Source: Larix sibirica (taxonomy: Eukaryota > Streptophyta > Pinopsida > Pinales > Pinaceae). From it: a stretch of DNA of 46,203 bases. The position numbers were made by a program, and so were the translations under genes. The DNA lies in NCBI GenBank assembly GCA_004151065.3, contig NWUY0300109873.1, forward strand, positions 1 to 46,203. Direction: 5' to 3'. The first letter of the stretch is position 1. Each line of letters opens with the position of its first letter. The notes under the pieces were generated by a model. The model saw nothing but the letters and a program-made list of their open reading frames with translations, was not told the origin of the DNA and did no database searches. Below, piece by piece: positions 1 to 7,426 of the stretch.

Positions 1-27
1 TGTACCCACCCCCAGATAGCGACACCC
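1..27. repeat. terminal direct repeat, left copy
   Basis: The first 27 bases are identical to positions 46177-46203. This is the signature of a circular contig whose ends overlap, or of a very short terminal redundancy. Joining the ends removes one copy and leaves 46,176 unique bases. The copy lies inside the gene-poor region with GGTGCA repeats, so the cut falls between the terminase end of the late genes and the first early promoter. Confidence 0.95.
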
Positions 28-352
28 CCCATCCCATCCAAATCTATAAAAATGGAAAAATACAAAAAAATGGAAGGGGGTATGCACCCTTACACCCTTT
101 TATATAGAAATAGAGAATAAGAGAGAGTAAGTAGTTGTTTTTGTTATATTTTTTAGCGCTAATGATTATCATTTGCGAGCACACTATCAGCACTTTTTAT
201 GCACCTTTTTGGGGTTTTACCATGCTTTTTTTGAAAAGGTGCAAAATGTGCCCAAGGGTGGAAAAAGGTGCACCTTTTCTTTGGTGGAAAAACCAAATTT
301 ATGGTAATGAGAATCTTTATATTCTAAAGTGAAATGCCTGTGCAATATTCTA
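28..352. other. gene-poor control/origin region with GGTGCA repeats
   Basis: No convincing gene lies here. The stretch is rich in A and T tracts and carries the hexamer GGTGCA or its complement at 83-88, 200-205, 238-243 and 267-274. The last copy is part of a perfect 16-bp palindrome at 263-278. Further copies lie at the other end of the window. Clustered short repeats beside A/T tracts, next to the P-loop gene at 819, suggest iterons of a replication origin or a multi-copy operator. That function is inference. Confidence 0.5.
263..278. repeat. perfect 16-bp palindrome AAAAGGTGCACCTTTT
   Basis: AAAAGGTG is followed directly by its reverse complement CACCTTTT. It merges a forward and a reverse copy of the GGTGCA repeat found across this region, as a dimeric protein binding site would. 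It lies about 90 bases upstream of the early promoter, so it could serve as an operator or an origin element. Confidence 0.8.
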
Positions 353-380
353 TTGTGTGCGTGTGTTTTGTTGTGATAAT
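353..380 (+). promoter_or_regulatory. early promoter, extended -10
   Basis: TTGTGT at 353-358, a 16-base spacer and GATAAT at 375-380 preceded by TG one base away (TGTGATAAT) form a sigma-70 promoter with an extended -10. Transcription would begin near 387, about 20 bases before the first gene at 407. It is the best candidate driver of the rightward early operon. Confidence 0.6.
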
Positions 381-406
381 GTGCTTGAAACCTTTGGGAG
401 ATCTTT

Positions 407-640
407 ATGAAAATAGAAAAATCAGTGCCGATACCTAGCAAGAAATTTCCTCCGGAAAGGTCGAAAAGAAAGACCTATCCGATAAGCGAAATGGAGGTTG
501 GGGACTCGATTCTGGTGACTGGCGATAACGCTTGCCGCCGAAGAGTTTCAAATGCTGCCCACATGTACGGCGAGAGGAATGGCAAGAAATTTCGAGCAAA
601 AACCAGCATGGAAGGTATGCGAATCTGGAGGATTTTGTGA
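407..640 (+). CDS. small conserved phage protein (DUF7303-like)
   Basis: A 77-residue basic protein beginning MKIEKSVPIP. It has the motif MEVGDSILV near residue 30 and a C-terminal part ending in MEGMRIWRIL. Short proteins with a 'pharmaceutical-length' basic N-terminus, an MxVGDSF/I-like core and a terminal RVWR-like strand are common among phage early genes; their function is not known to me. The start is supported by GGAG eight bases upstream. It is the first gene after the early promoter, and its stop overlaps the GTG start of the next gene. Confidence 0.75.
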   Translation: MKIEKSVPIPSKKFPPERSKRKTYPISEMEVGDSILVTGDNACRRRVSNAAHMYGERNGKKFRAKTSMEGMRIWRIL

Positions 641-822
641 AAGCATCTGACGTTTTATACCAACAAGAAACTAAGCCAGAACCCAAAAAACGTATCGATT
701 ATGAGTTCGAAAAAATGGTGATTTTGTGCGGCGTTGGCTGCCTGATCCATGACATCGCCATGGATGAAAATGATTATGTGCGCTTGCATTTGGCGCTTTC
801 CAGAGTGGGGAGTCAGCTATGA
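637..822 (+). CDS. small hypothetical protein, GTG start
   Basis: A 61-residue protein in the frame that follows the first gene. The GTG at 637 overlaps the preceding TGA (GTGA) and has a strong GGAGG seven bases upstream, so I prefer it to the ATG at 532, which lies deep inside the previous gene. The sequence is acidic at its C-terminal half with a short hydrophobic stretch (MVILCGVGCLI). I recognise no family. Its stop overlaps the ATG of the DUF3987 gene. Confidence 0.6.
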   Translation: MKASDVLYQQETKPEPKKRIDYEFEKMVILCGVGCLIHDIAMDENDYVRLHLALSRVGSQL

Positions 823-2507
823 CTGATCTGATTTTCAGGGATGCCGTTGAGGATGAAGAATACATCGATCCGGGAGAGATTAATGCTTATCTGGATTCTC
901 AGGTGCAGGCGGAAACGAAGCCTGTAGCGTCAAAAGTAGACGCGATGATTTCCGAAATGATGGAAATCAGTATCGCCGAAGAAGCTGAAAGATTTCCTTG
1001 GCGTGCGCCTGCAATAATTAATGGTGGCGGCCAGGAACGATATTCAAATTCAAGGATACTTGATCTTGATTTCTCTGATGGCAATCCTTCTATATTGGCT
1101 CGCATGGCTAAAGAGGCGTCACGCGTAATTCAGTTTCCTGGCAATACTGCATATTTGCATGGCATTGGCTGTTTTTCATCTGCGACAGTTATTAACTTTG
1201 AAGTTGAATACAACTACAAGTTTATTCCGACTGGTATGTATACGCTGGGAGCTCAGCCTTCAGGTTCTGGTAAGTCATCGGTTCACGGTTTTTTTATTGA
1301 TCCAATCCACCATGCTTTAGTTGGTCGTAATCGCCTTCTGGCAATGATTCATAAGAAGATTGATGCCGAGGTTGATGCAACCAATAGGAAAGCTGACGCT
1401 AAGGATGTCGGCACGGCAATGCTAAAGCAGTTGTCGGAGGTGCTGGGTAACTTGGCGAATGACAAGTTAAAGCAGCCTATGGTTCATTCTGCCAAGAAGA
1501 ACACGACGCCTCAGGCAGCTGAAGAGGTGGCCGCAAAGCAGGGTGGCGTGATCAATGTATGTTCCGATGAACAAGAGGCCTTGGACACGTACCTGGGGCT
1601 TTCATATGGTGATGGTAAGACCAGTCCCGATAATGGCGTTTTCATTGCGGCGTTTGGTGGCGACCTTATGGGCACGGCTCGCGTTAGTCGTGAAGGCATT
1701 GCTATCCCTGTTCGCGGCGCCTTTGCTGTGATTGCGCAGAACGCGGCTATCGATACCATGATTAAGGCGGGCGCATCTGGTCGAGGGGTTAGTGAGCGAT
1801 GCCTGGTCATCAAGGAGCCAAACAATATCGGTCATCGCGTCTATGAGCGCGATATGAGCCGCTTCGATGTGGACCTTATGGCTGACTACCAGAGGCTTTG
1901 CGATAACGTGGTTAAAGGCGAGTATCCGTTGCGCCTGACGTTCTCCGATGAATGCAAGGACATGATTGTAGAGCTGAAGAACATGGTAGAGCCTCAGTGC
2001 CGCGCCGGTAATAAGTATGGTGATGAGCAGATCAAGGGCTTTGCATCCAAGATCGAGCAGCACATCGCCAAGCTGGCTGCGAATTTTCATATTGCCGAAC
2101 AATGGGATCCTCGATTGACTCATCGCCCCTCGTTTGAAATTCAGCAGCCAAATCTGACCAAGGCAATGTTGGTTTGCATGGATCTGCTGGACTCTTATCG
2201 AGCGCTGATCGAGTCGGCTTCTACTATGTCGGCTAGCTCTGTTGTGGTCGAGATTATCGGTCACATGAAGAACTATGCGCTAAAGGGTGTGAAGGCCTTC
2301 CCTATCGAGAAGATGCGTCTATCTGTGGCAAAAGAAGCTTGGTACAAGACCATCGACGGCAAGAAGGTGGACTACCTTATTAACCTGTTGACGCGATGCG
2401 AGGAGATGAATTTCTGCCACATCAAGGAGGTGGGTAAGGACAAGAAAAATTGGATGGTACTGATCAATCCGGCTCTTCGGGATTATCTGATTGTTAAAGA
2501 GGAATAA
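819..2507 (+). CDS. DUF3987-type P-loop protein, probable replicative helicase/primase-helicase
   Basis: A 562-residue protein with a Walker A motif PSGSGKSS at residues 147-154 and an acidic Walker B-like stretch (VCSDEQEAL) around 247-255. The order fits the DUF3987 family, large phage and plasmid proteins often found beside primases and thought to be replication ATPases. The acidic N-terminal region of about 100 residues may be a protein-interaction segment. It is the largest early gene after the helicase at 7426 and sits next to the candidate origin, so a role in opening or loading at the origin is reasonable but inferred. Start and stop are coupled to neighbours by ATGA and TAATG overlaps. 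Confidence 0.8.
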   Translation: MTDLIFRDAVEDEEYIDPGEINAYLDSQVQAETKPVASKVDAMISEMMEISIAEEAERFPWRAPAIINGGGQERYSNSRILDLDFSDGNPSILARMAKEASRVIQFPGNTAYLHGIGCFSSATVINFEVEYNYKFIPTGMYTLGAQPSGSGKSSVHGFFIDPIHHALVGRNRLLAMIHKKIDAEVDATNRKADAKDVGTAMLKQLSEVLGNLANDKLKQPMVHSAKKNTTPQAAEEVAAKQGGVINVCSDEQEALDTYLGLSYGDGKTSPDNGVFIAAFGGDLMGTARVSREGIAIPVRGAFAVIAQNAAIDTMIKAGASGRGVSERCLVIKEPNNIGHRVYERDMSRFDVDLMADYQRLCDNVVKGEYPLRLTFSDECKDMIVELKNMVEPQCRAGNKYGDEQIKGFASKIEQHIAKLAANFHIAEQWDPRLTHRPSFEIQQPNLTKAMLVCMDLLDSYRALIESASTMSASSVVVEIIGHMKNYALKGVKAFPIEKMRLSVAKEAWYKTIDGKKVDYLINLLTRCEEMNFCHIKEVGKDKKNWMVLINPALRDYLIVKEE

Positions 2508-2833
2508 TGATTATGGGCGAGATAGTGATGACGAATCGTGAGCTCCTGGAGATGGCGGCAAAGGCTGCTGGTATTCCACTTATGTGGATTGGAAGCGTAG
2601 CCAGAATCTATGATTATTCTGAGAGTAAATGGAACCCTCTAGACGATGATGGTGATGTATTCAGGCTGTCGTTCGTAGTCGGATTGAAAGTAGATATTGC
2701 GAAGCGAGAAGTCTGGTACTGCAAAACCCCAGAGTTTGGAAAGTGGCTGTCAATCGGGTGGGATGGCGGCATCGAAGGTCTGCGCCGCACCATCGTGCTG
2801 GCCGCCGCCCAAATCGGCAAATCCATGCCATGA
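2507..2833 (+). CDS. hypothetical early protein
   Basis: A 108-residue protein. The start at 2507 has AGAGGA just upstream and overlaps the stop of the preceding gene; an internal start at 2528 has no good ribosome site. The middle reads like a phage family with a 'W-x-P-L-D-D-D-G-D-xx-R-L' motif, here at residues 44-57, followed by a beta-rich stretch and a C-terminal helix with LRRTIVLAAAQIGK. Function unknown. The next gene starts inside its stop codon. Confidence 0.65.
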   Translation: MIMGEIVMTNRELLEMAAKAAGIPLMWIGSVARIYDYSESKWNPLDDDGDVFRLSFVVGLKVDIAKREVWYCKTPEFGKWLSIGWDGGIEGLRRTIVLAAAQIGKSMP

Positions 2834-3015
2834 CCACCAACTGCTACACCCTAATCTTCGCCGACGGCAAACGCTGCACGGCGATAGATCCTGAACGAGA
2901 AGAATACGAAAAGGCTGCGTCCGGTTTTCGGCAGCAGTTCAAACCTGGGTATCTGATAGAGGTAATTCTGAATGAGCAACAATCGGTTTCTGAAGTGGAC
3001 GATGGGCGCGCCTGA
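2830..3015 (+). CDS. small hypothetical protein
   Basis: A 61-residue protein starting MTTNCYTLIFADGK, with its ATG overlapping the previous TGA. A longer reading from 2743 lies inside the upstream gene and is unlikely. Mixed charge, no membrane segment, no recognised domain. It is one of a run of coupled small genes after the DUF3987 gene. Confidence 0.6.
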   Translation: MTTNCYTLIFADGKRCTAIDPEREEYEKAASGFRQQFKPGYLIEVILNEQQSVSEVDDGRA

Positions 3016-3196
3016 TAAGTTTGAGGTGGGGATGTTGGTGTTTATACGGGGGCGCCAATACTTGATTGGTGACCTGGCTGTAGGCGCCGGATTTGATTGC
3101 GCATCCGAATATGACCCAAAGGAAGTAGAACGCTGGACCTACCTAGTCCGCGACTTCGAATTGCAATGGTATTCGGATCTGACGAAGGGGAAATAA
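2972..3196 (+). CDS. small hypothetical protein
   Basis: A 74-residue protein with a beta-rich core (FEVGMLVFIRGRQYLIGDL). The start at 2972 has AGAGG eight bases upstream, which favours it despite a 44-base overlap with the previous gene. The alternative ATG at 3002 has no clear ribosome site. No family recognised. Confidence 0.55.
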   Translation: MSNNRFLKWTMGAPDKFEVGMLVFIRGRQYLIGDLAVGAGFDCASEYDPKEVERWTYLVRDFELQWYSDLTKGK

Positions 3197-3198
3197 TT

Positions 3199-3756
3199 AT
3201 GGGAATTGTCATTGATTGGAGCAATGCCCCGGAAGGTTTTCCGCTCTGGCTTGAAGGCACAAACGAAGAGCATCGTAAGCATAGCGGCTGGTATCGCAAT
3301 GCCGGAGATATTTATGAAGGGGCTTATGGCGGGCAATGGCGCGCATTTCGTGAGGGACAGTTCTTTACCGTGCATCGAAAACCAGAATCTTCGGAATGGG
3401 AGGGCGAAGGCCTGCCGCCTGTTGGGGTTGAGTGCGGACGTATGTGGGTTTCTGGGCCGGCTACATACATCCGTGTTCGCGTTATTGCTCATGATGACGG
3501 CCAGGCCATTTACCGGTTTATGGAAGGTCGGCGCAGAGGGCAAGTACAGGCAGATAAGCAGGGAGATGGAGACTCCAGCGGCAACCCGATATTCCGCCCA
3601 ATCCGCACGCCCGAGCAGATTGCGGCGGAAGAGCGCGAGACAGGTGTAGAGGGGATTCGACAGGCAGTATCGAAATCCCCTAATTGCAAAGCTCACGGTG
3701 TTAATTGGGAGATTGCTTGCGCCATCTATGACGCAGGCTACCGCAAACAAAAATAA
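3199..3756 (+). CDS. conserved phage hypothetical protein (MGIVIDWSNAPEG start)
   Basis: A 185-residue protein. The start at 3199 follows AAGGGG and begins with a D-W-S-x-A-P-E-G motif, seen at the N-terminus of many short phage proteins of unknown function. The middle is acidic and glycine-rich. The last 45 residues (VEGIRQAVSKSPNCK...IYDAGYRKQK) form a helical tail. It is the last gene of the first early unit; a terminator follows directly. Confidence 0.65.
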   Translation: MGIVIDWSNAPEGFPLWLEGTNEEHRKHSGWYRNAGDIYEGAYGGQWRAFREGQFFTVHRKPESSEWEGEGLPPVGVECGRMWVSGPATYIRVRVIAHDDGQAIYRFMEGRRRGQVQADKQGDGDSSGNPIFRPIRTPEQIAAEERETGVEGIRQAVSKSPNCKAHGVNWEIACAIYDAGYRKQK

Positions 3757-3768
3757 CCATTACCACCC

Positions 3769-3793
3769 AAAGCCCTCTTAACCGAGGGCTTTT
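3769..3793 (+). terminator. intrinsic terminator of first early unit
   Basis: AAAGCCCTC and GAGGGCTTTT form a nine-pair stem with a six-base loop and a short T run, directly after the stop at 3756. It would end rightward transcription before the convergent primase operon. Confidence 0.8.
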
Positions 3794-3803
3794 CTTTGCC
3801 CAT

Positions 3804-3840
3804 AAAAAAGCCCCGAACTGCATGGGGTCAGTATCGGGGC
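3804..3840 (-). terminator. intrinsic terminator of primase/repressor operon
   Basis: Read on the minus strand, GCCCCGA pairs with TCGGGGC and is followed by six T residues. The loop can fold further (ACCCCATGC). It lies just downstream of the primase gene, back to back with the + strand terminator at 3769-3793, which insulates the two converging units. Confidence 0.8.
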
Positions 3841-3882
3841 AATGAGGGTCTGATGAGGACAATCTGAGGATGGGAACTCAGC

Positions 3883-4719
3883 TCAGGCAATCATGCCTTT
3901 ATATATTGGTTGCGTCAACATAGTGGAAATTCCAAGCTCTTGAAGCTCCTGGGCATCTTCTTCTTCGCAGGCGACATGCGTGAACTGGTCACGGCATCGG
4001 CGAGTCATGTAAATGAAGTTATCAGCACAAAGAGCTGCGCGAACCTCAGATTTTCCGCACTGCTTCCACCAGATGCGCCAGGCTTCGGCGTAGTCTTTAG
4101 CCAGGATGATCTTGTCGTCATGATCGCCCTCTGGCTTTAGTCTAGCAGTAGCACCAAATGAAACGCCTCCAGCTGCGTAATGGATAGCATCGTTTACGCC
4201 GAGAGCAGCCATGTTAACTAGTTCATCGGCAGCAGAATAAAGCTCGACCGCCAGGAATTTACCAATCGTTAAAACGTCTGTGTTTGATGCTGTGTTGTTC
4301 ATGAGCAAATATTTATGGGTCGGTGCGGGGATGCAGTTGGCAAGTTGTTCGCGGGCTTTTTCGGAGTCTTGGCGATGGCCTGGAATTGATGTGGTTGTTA
4401 CCTTGCCAATTGATTTTCGAAGCTGTGCAAGCTTTTCGCCAACAGGTAGTTCGCCGAGGATCTTTTGCATGGCTACAGGGAATGTGCAGTTCTCGTAATC
4501 CATAACGAAACCCACAGCATTCCCTGATGCTCCGCAACCGAAGCAGTAGAACATCTGCTTTTCAGCACTAACACTAAAGCTGCCGGATTTTTCCTGGTGG
4601 AATGGACATGGAGCAAAGTAGTTCTTGCCGCCCTTTTTAAGAGGCAGGTATTTGTCTATTACGCCCACGATATCCATGTTGGCGTCGTTGATTTGGGATT
4701 GGGTGTAGAGGTCGGCCAT
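3883..4719 (-). CDS. CHC2 zinc-finger DNA primase-like protein
   Basis: A 278-residue protein with a complete CHC2 zinc site: Cys38, His41, Cys59 and Cys62, in the context CPFHQEKSGSF...FYCFGCG that is diagnostic of DnaG-type primases. I see no clear TOPRIM catalytic motif in the remaining 200 residues, so it may be the DNA-recognition part of a primase, or carry a diverged catalytic domain like that of many phage primases. It is last in a leftward three-gene operon with a small protein and a Cro-like repressor, so primase expression may be tied to that promoter. Ribosome site is weak (GAG 8 bases upstream). Confidence 0.85.
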   Translation of the reverse strand: MADLYTQSQINDANMDIVGVIDKYLPLKKGGKNYFAPCPFHQEKSGSFSVSAEKQMFYCFGCGASGNAVGFVMDYENCTFPVAMQKILGELPVGEKLAQLRKSIGKVTTTSIPGHRQDSEKAREQLANCIPAPTHKYLLMNNTASNTDVLTIGKFLAVELYSAADELVNMAALGVNDAIHYAAGGVSFGATARLKPEGDHDDKIILAKDYAEAWRIWWKQCGKSEVRAALCADNFIYMTRRCRDQFTHVACEEEDAQELQELGISTMLTQPIYKGMIA

Positions 4720-4724
4720 AGCAA

Positions 4725-4922
4725 TTACTCGATAGTGCTTAGGTCGACATTAAGATACTCATCCTTGAATCGCATGACGGTCTTGTAATGCTCGCGACCA
4801 TCCCAATTGCTCCAAGCTGGGCGAAGTAAATAACAGGTACCAAGGCCTTCCTTTCCAGGCCATAGGCGCTCCACAAGATCTGTTTCGTATTCCTGTTTAT
4901 CTTTCTTGCGGATGAATTTCAT
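4725..4922 (-). CDS. small hypothetical protein between repressor and primase
   Basis: A 65-residue, charged soluble protein (MKFIRKKDKQEYETDLVERLW...). Its ATG overlaps the stop of the repressor gene (ATGA) and its stop lies five bases before the primase start, so it is translated as part of the same message. No recognised domain. Confidence 0.65.
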   Translation of the reverse strand: MKFIRKKDKQEYETDLVERLWPGKEGLGTCYLLRPAWSNWDGREHYKTVMRFKDEYLNVDLSTIE

Positions 4923-5203
4923 TTATCACCCCACTGAAAAACCTTCAAATCAGGCCGCATAAATTCGCGAGTCACGTTGAAATAACCACTATCAGCGATC
5001 ATCTCGGCGCCTTCCTTTGAGACCTTGTTGCGGCGGATCCAGTTGTCGATCTGCACCACCGAAACCTTCAGTGCGCGAGCCAGTGCGGTTCGACCACCAG
5101 CAGCATTAAGCACGGTAGCCAGCGCCTTGCCTGCTGGAGTCTTGCTCAGTCGCTTATGAAGATCAGCGGTTCGCTGCTCGCCCGGTGTTTTTTCTGCATT
5201 CAT
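4919..5203 (-). CDS. Cro/YdaS-like helix-turn-helix repressor
   Basis: A 94-residue protein. Residues around 35-60 (GGRTALARALKVSVVQIDNWIRRNKVS) form a helix-turn-helix of the Cro/YdaS type, in which 'ALA..LKVS...I.NW' marks the turn and the recognition helix. It is the first gene leftward from a divergent promoter region, as expected for a phage regulator that senses its own operator. It heads an operon with a primase, so it probably tunes early gene expression rather than lysogeny, since no integrase is visible. AAGGG lies eight bases upstream of the start. Confidence 0.75.
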   Translation of the reverse strand: MNAEKTPGEQRTADLHKRLSKTPAGKALATVLNAAGGRTALARALKVSVVQIDNWIRRNKVSKEGAEMIADSGYFNVTREFMRPDLKVFQWGDK

Positions 5204-5214
5204 AAAATTTGCCC

Positions 5215-5246
5215 TTGACGTGATTGGTTGTGTGAGCCAAAGTATG
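5215..5246 (+). promoter_or_regulatory. candidate rightward promoter in divergent region
   Basis: TTGACG at 5215-5220 is a good -35. The matching -10 is weak (CAAAGT at 5238-5243 with a 17-base spacer). Weakness of the -10 would fit a promoter that needs an activator or is repressed. Transcription would start near 5250 and leave about 50 bases of leader before the gene at 5304. Confidence 0.4.
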
Positions 5247-5269
5247 ACCTACAAAGCGACGGCGTGCAA
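5241..5269 (-). promoter_or_regulatory. leftward promoter of repressor/primase operon
   Basis: On the minus strand TTGCAC (5264-5269), a 17-base spacer and CATACT (5241-5246) form a sigma-70 promoter reading into the repressor gene. Its -10 overlaps the weak -10 of the rightward promoter, so the two compete for the same DNA, a layout typical of a regulatory switch. Confidence 0.55.
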
Positions 5270-5303
5270 GCTGGAGCAGATAACTGAAGATGAGGGGTAT
5301 GTG

Positions 5304-5834
5304 ATGGCCTACTACAAGACAAGCGCTCCGGAAGTAATAAAGGCGTGGGAAGAGTTTGTTGCTGAATGCGAAATCGTTAAGCAGCTTTCGAGAGAGTTCG
5401 CAGACAAGTTTGATGGTGCGGAAAGTCTTATCTCAAATGACGTGCATGGAGGATATAGATTTTACGGGCTGAAATTCTCGCCAAAAGCAGACGTGAGAAT
5501 CTGGACTAAGCCAGATCAAAAAACAGGTCTGATTCAGTACCCAAGAAGCACGGTTCAGGCTGGAATAAAAGGTGAAGAAAGGAAGAAGTTGAAGCTTGAA
5601 CTCGATGATCTCAATGACAAGTGGAAGGCTAATCGTCCGTCAAAAAAGGCCAGTCTTGATGCGTTTCTAAATCTTATCGGAGCTGGTGGCGGCGCATTAC
5701 TTTTCTCTAATTATGCTCAGCGCTTTGTCGATGGAGTGTTCTATTTCTCTACATCGGTAAAGCTTTCAGATTTGACTGTCGAGATTCTTGGCAGCGAATT
5801 TGATGAAGCGGACAGGAAGGCTCTGGCCAAGTGA
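5304..5834 (+). CDS. hypothetical early protein
   Basis: A 176-residue protein beginning MAYYKTSAPEVIKAWEEF. I chose the ATG at 5304 because GAGGGG lies seven bases upstream; earlier ATGs at 5220 and 5244 lie in the promoter. It has a charged helical N-terminal half and an RxxxLKLELDDLNDKW helix near residue 95. The C-terminal part has a hydrophobic GAGGGALLF patch. No family recognised. It heads the second rightward early operon. Confidence 0.6.
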   Translation: MAYYKTSAPEVIKAWEEFVAECEIVKQLSREFADKFDGAESLISNDVHGGYRFYGLKFSPKADVRIWTKPDQKTGLIQYPRSTVQAGIKGEERKKLKLELDDLNDKWKANRPSKKASLDAFLNLIGAGGGALLFSNYAQRFVDGVFYFSTSVKLSDLTVEILGSEFDEADRKALAK

Positions 5835-6076
5835 AACACCCCACCCGCTGCCGAAATTGCAGCGCACGGCGGGCGCTACCGAAACATCCTAACGAATACC
5901 TAAGACAACCAAAATGCGATAATTGCGGCTCAAGATCATACCGTGTAGACACCTATCGAATGTCTGGCGGCGATGATCGACCAACGTGTCATTGTGACGC
6001 ATACCACTTCATACATCGCCGCAGTTCTGGCGATTGCAAATTCAAAGTTAATGGGGAATTTAAAGATGTCGAATGA
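5831..6076 (+). CDS. small zinc-binding protein
   Basis: An 81-residue protein with two to three zinc-like pairs: CRNC near residue 7, CDNC near 30, and CHCD with a later Cys (DCKF) near 53-68. The GTG start overlaps the preceding TGA. Similar small cysteine-rich phage proteins read C-x2-C...C-x-N-C-G and are thought to be zinc knuckles; the role is unknown. The end overlaps the ParB-like gene by 11 bases. Confidence 0.6.
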   Translation: MKHPTRCRNCSARRALPKHPNEYLRQPKCDNCGSRSYRVDTYRMSGGDDRPTCHCDAYHFIHRRSSGDCKFKVNGEFKDVE

Positions 6077-7076
6077 GCGCAGTTTCAATCAAATGATCAA
6101 AGACGGCGACATCAAGCGCGCCGACGCGATGAAGGTTCGCAAAGAGGATTTCCACGAAGAGCCTGGCTTTAACTGGCGCATCGAAGGCGAAGACCTCGAT
6201 AACTCTATCGAAGAGATTGCTGACTTTCTGATTGCTGGCGGCCAATTGCCTGATCTTGAGGTGCGCACCCGCGAAGAAGGTGGCGTATTCATCGTGGACG
6301 GCCATCGACGTAATCGTGGATATGATCTTGCCATTGAGCGCGGCGCTACCCTGGATCACCTGCGCGACAAGTCTGGTCAGATCTGGATCGGCGTAAAGCC
6401 ATTCGCTGGCGGACGACTGGATCGTATGGCGCGCATCGAAAGCAGCAGCCGTAGTCGAAATCTGTCGCCGCTGGAGCTGAGTAATGGTTATCAGGCCTGG
6501 CGCATCGCTTACCAAGAAGAGCATGGCGTTCTTCCGACCAATGACGAGATGGCAAAAGCCTTCGGCAAGTCTCGCGCTCACGTGGACCAGATGCTTTTGC
6601 TGAGCACTGCTGCACCTGAGGTGAAGTCGGCAATTGAGGCTGGAAACATCTCAGCGACCGAGGCGGTCAAGTTGGTGCGCGATCACGGCGACAACTCTGC
6701 GGCAGAGCTTGAGGCTCGCAAGGTGGTTGCATCCGAGATCGGCAAGACCAAGGTCACAGCCAAAGCTGCGACACCGAAGAAGCCCGCTGCGCCGTCTCGC
6801 CCCAAGGTAGATATGGTGGTTTCGAATGCGGTTGTGCTGGTTAATAAATTGAACGGTGCGGTCTTGCTGGCTTGCGAGCAGCCCGGCGAGACTCTTGTGC
6901 CTATCAGCTCTCATTTACTGGCAGACCTGATTATGGCTGTTCGGGACATGCAGCAGGCTGGCAAGGCGTTGGATGCGGATAAGCAGTTGGGCCTTCTTGA
7001 GGAAAAAGATGAACGGATAGCCGAGCTGGAAAACCAGGTTATCGAGCTGGGCGAACTTGCTGATTCGAGGGGCTAA
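6066..7076 (+). CDS. ParB-like nuclease/DNA-binding domain protein
   Basis: A 336-residue protein. Residues about 75-95 contain the ParB/sulfiredoxin-fold signature VDGHRRNRGYDLA, followed at 140-215 by a helical region with a helix-turn-helix (MAKAFGKSRAHVDQMLLL) and the typical ISATEAVKLVR segment. A lysine/proline/alanine linker and a C-terminal coiled coil (EKDERIAELENQVIEL) follow. ParB-like proteins without a ParA partner are common in phage replication regions, where they bind DNA or act as nucleases or regulators; no ParA is seen here. GGGGAA upstream supports the start. Confidence 0.8.
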   Translation: MSNERSFNQMIKDGDIKRADAMKVRKEDFHEEPGFNWRIEGEDLDNSIEEIADFLIAGGQLPDLEVRTREEGGVFIVDGHRRNRGYDLAIERGATLDHLRDKSGQIWIGVKPFAGGRLDRMARIESSSRSRNLSPLELSNGYQAWRIAYQEEHGVLPTNDEMAKAFGKSRAHVDQMLLLSTAAPEVKSAIEAGNISATEAVKLVRDHGDNSAAELEARKVVASEIGKTKVTAKAATPKKPAAPSRPKVDMVVSNAVVLVNKLNGAVLLACEQPGETLVPISSHLLADLIMAVRDMQQAGKALDADKQLGLLEEKDERIAELENQVIELGELADSRG

Positions 7077-7078
7077 TA

Positions 7079-7426
7079 ATGGATATCCAACTGCAATCAG
7101 ACCTTCTGAAATGGATGCTCGCTGGCGATACCGGTATATCTTCGGAAACCATCGTTCGCATTGCCGTCGGAGTAAAGCCAGCAAAAGGCGACTACTTCGA
7201 TGCGCCGTACGACCCAAGTGATTTTGGCCGCTGCTACCGGCTGCTTAAGCAGGTTCCCGAGCTGAAAAAGAAAATGCCTCTCGTCGCCAGGAAGTGCAAA
7301 GCATTTGCGCCGCTTGTTGCTCACTGGGATGAGCTGACCGCTCTATGGGAAGAGGAGAGCAATAACGGCACTGGTCGCGCACCCAAGCTTTATGCGCGCA
7401 TGAATGAATTGCGGGGGCGAGATTAA
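7079..7426 (+). CDS. conserved phage hypothetical protein
   Basis: A 115-residue protein with the pattern 'AVG...P.D..D.GRC.RLL..VPE' at residues 30-65 and 'FAPLVAHWDELTALWEEE' after it. Such proteins occur in many phages beside recombination or helicase genes; their function is unknown to me. GAGGGG lies ten bases before the ATG. Its stop overlaps the helicase start. Confidence 0.65.
   Translation: MDIQLQSDLLKWMLAGDTGISSETIVRIAVGVKPAKGDYFDAPYDPSDFGRCYRLLKQVPELKKKMPLVARKCKAFAPLVAHWDELTALWEEESNNGTGRAPKLYARMNELRGRD

Noticed and set aside
135-332. 65-residue + strand frame in the left repeat region
   Set aside because: Lies over GGTGCA repeats and the palindrome, has no ribosome site and a composition set by A/T tracts.
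1602-2264. 220-residue minus frame opposite the DUF3987 gene
   Set aside because: Wholly antisense to a gene with clear motifs; no ribosome site or domain.
3139-3750. 203-residue minus frame
   Set aside because: Antisense to the MGIVIDWSNAPEG gene and its upstream neighbour, which have good starts and coupling.
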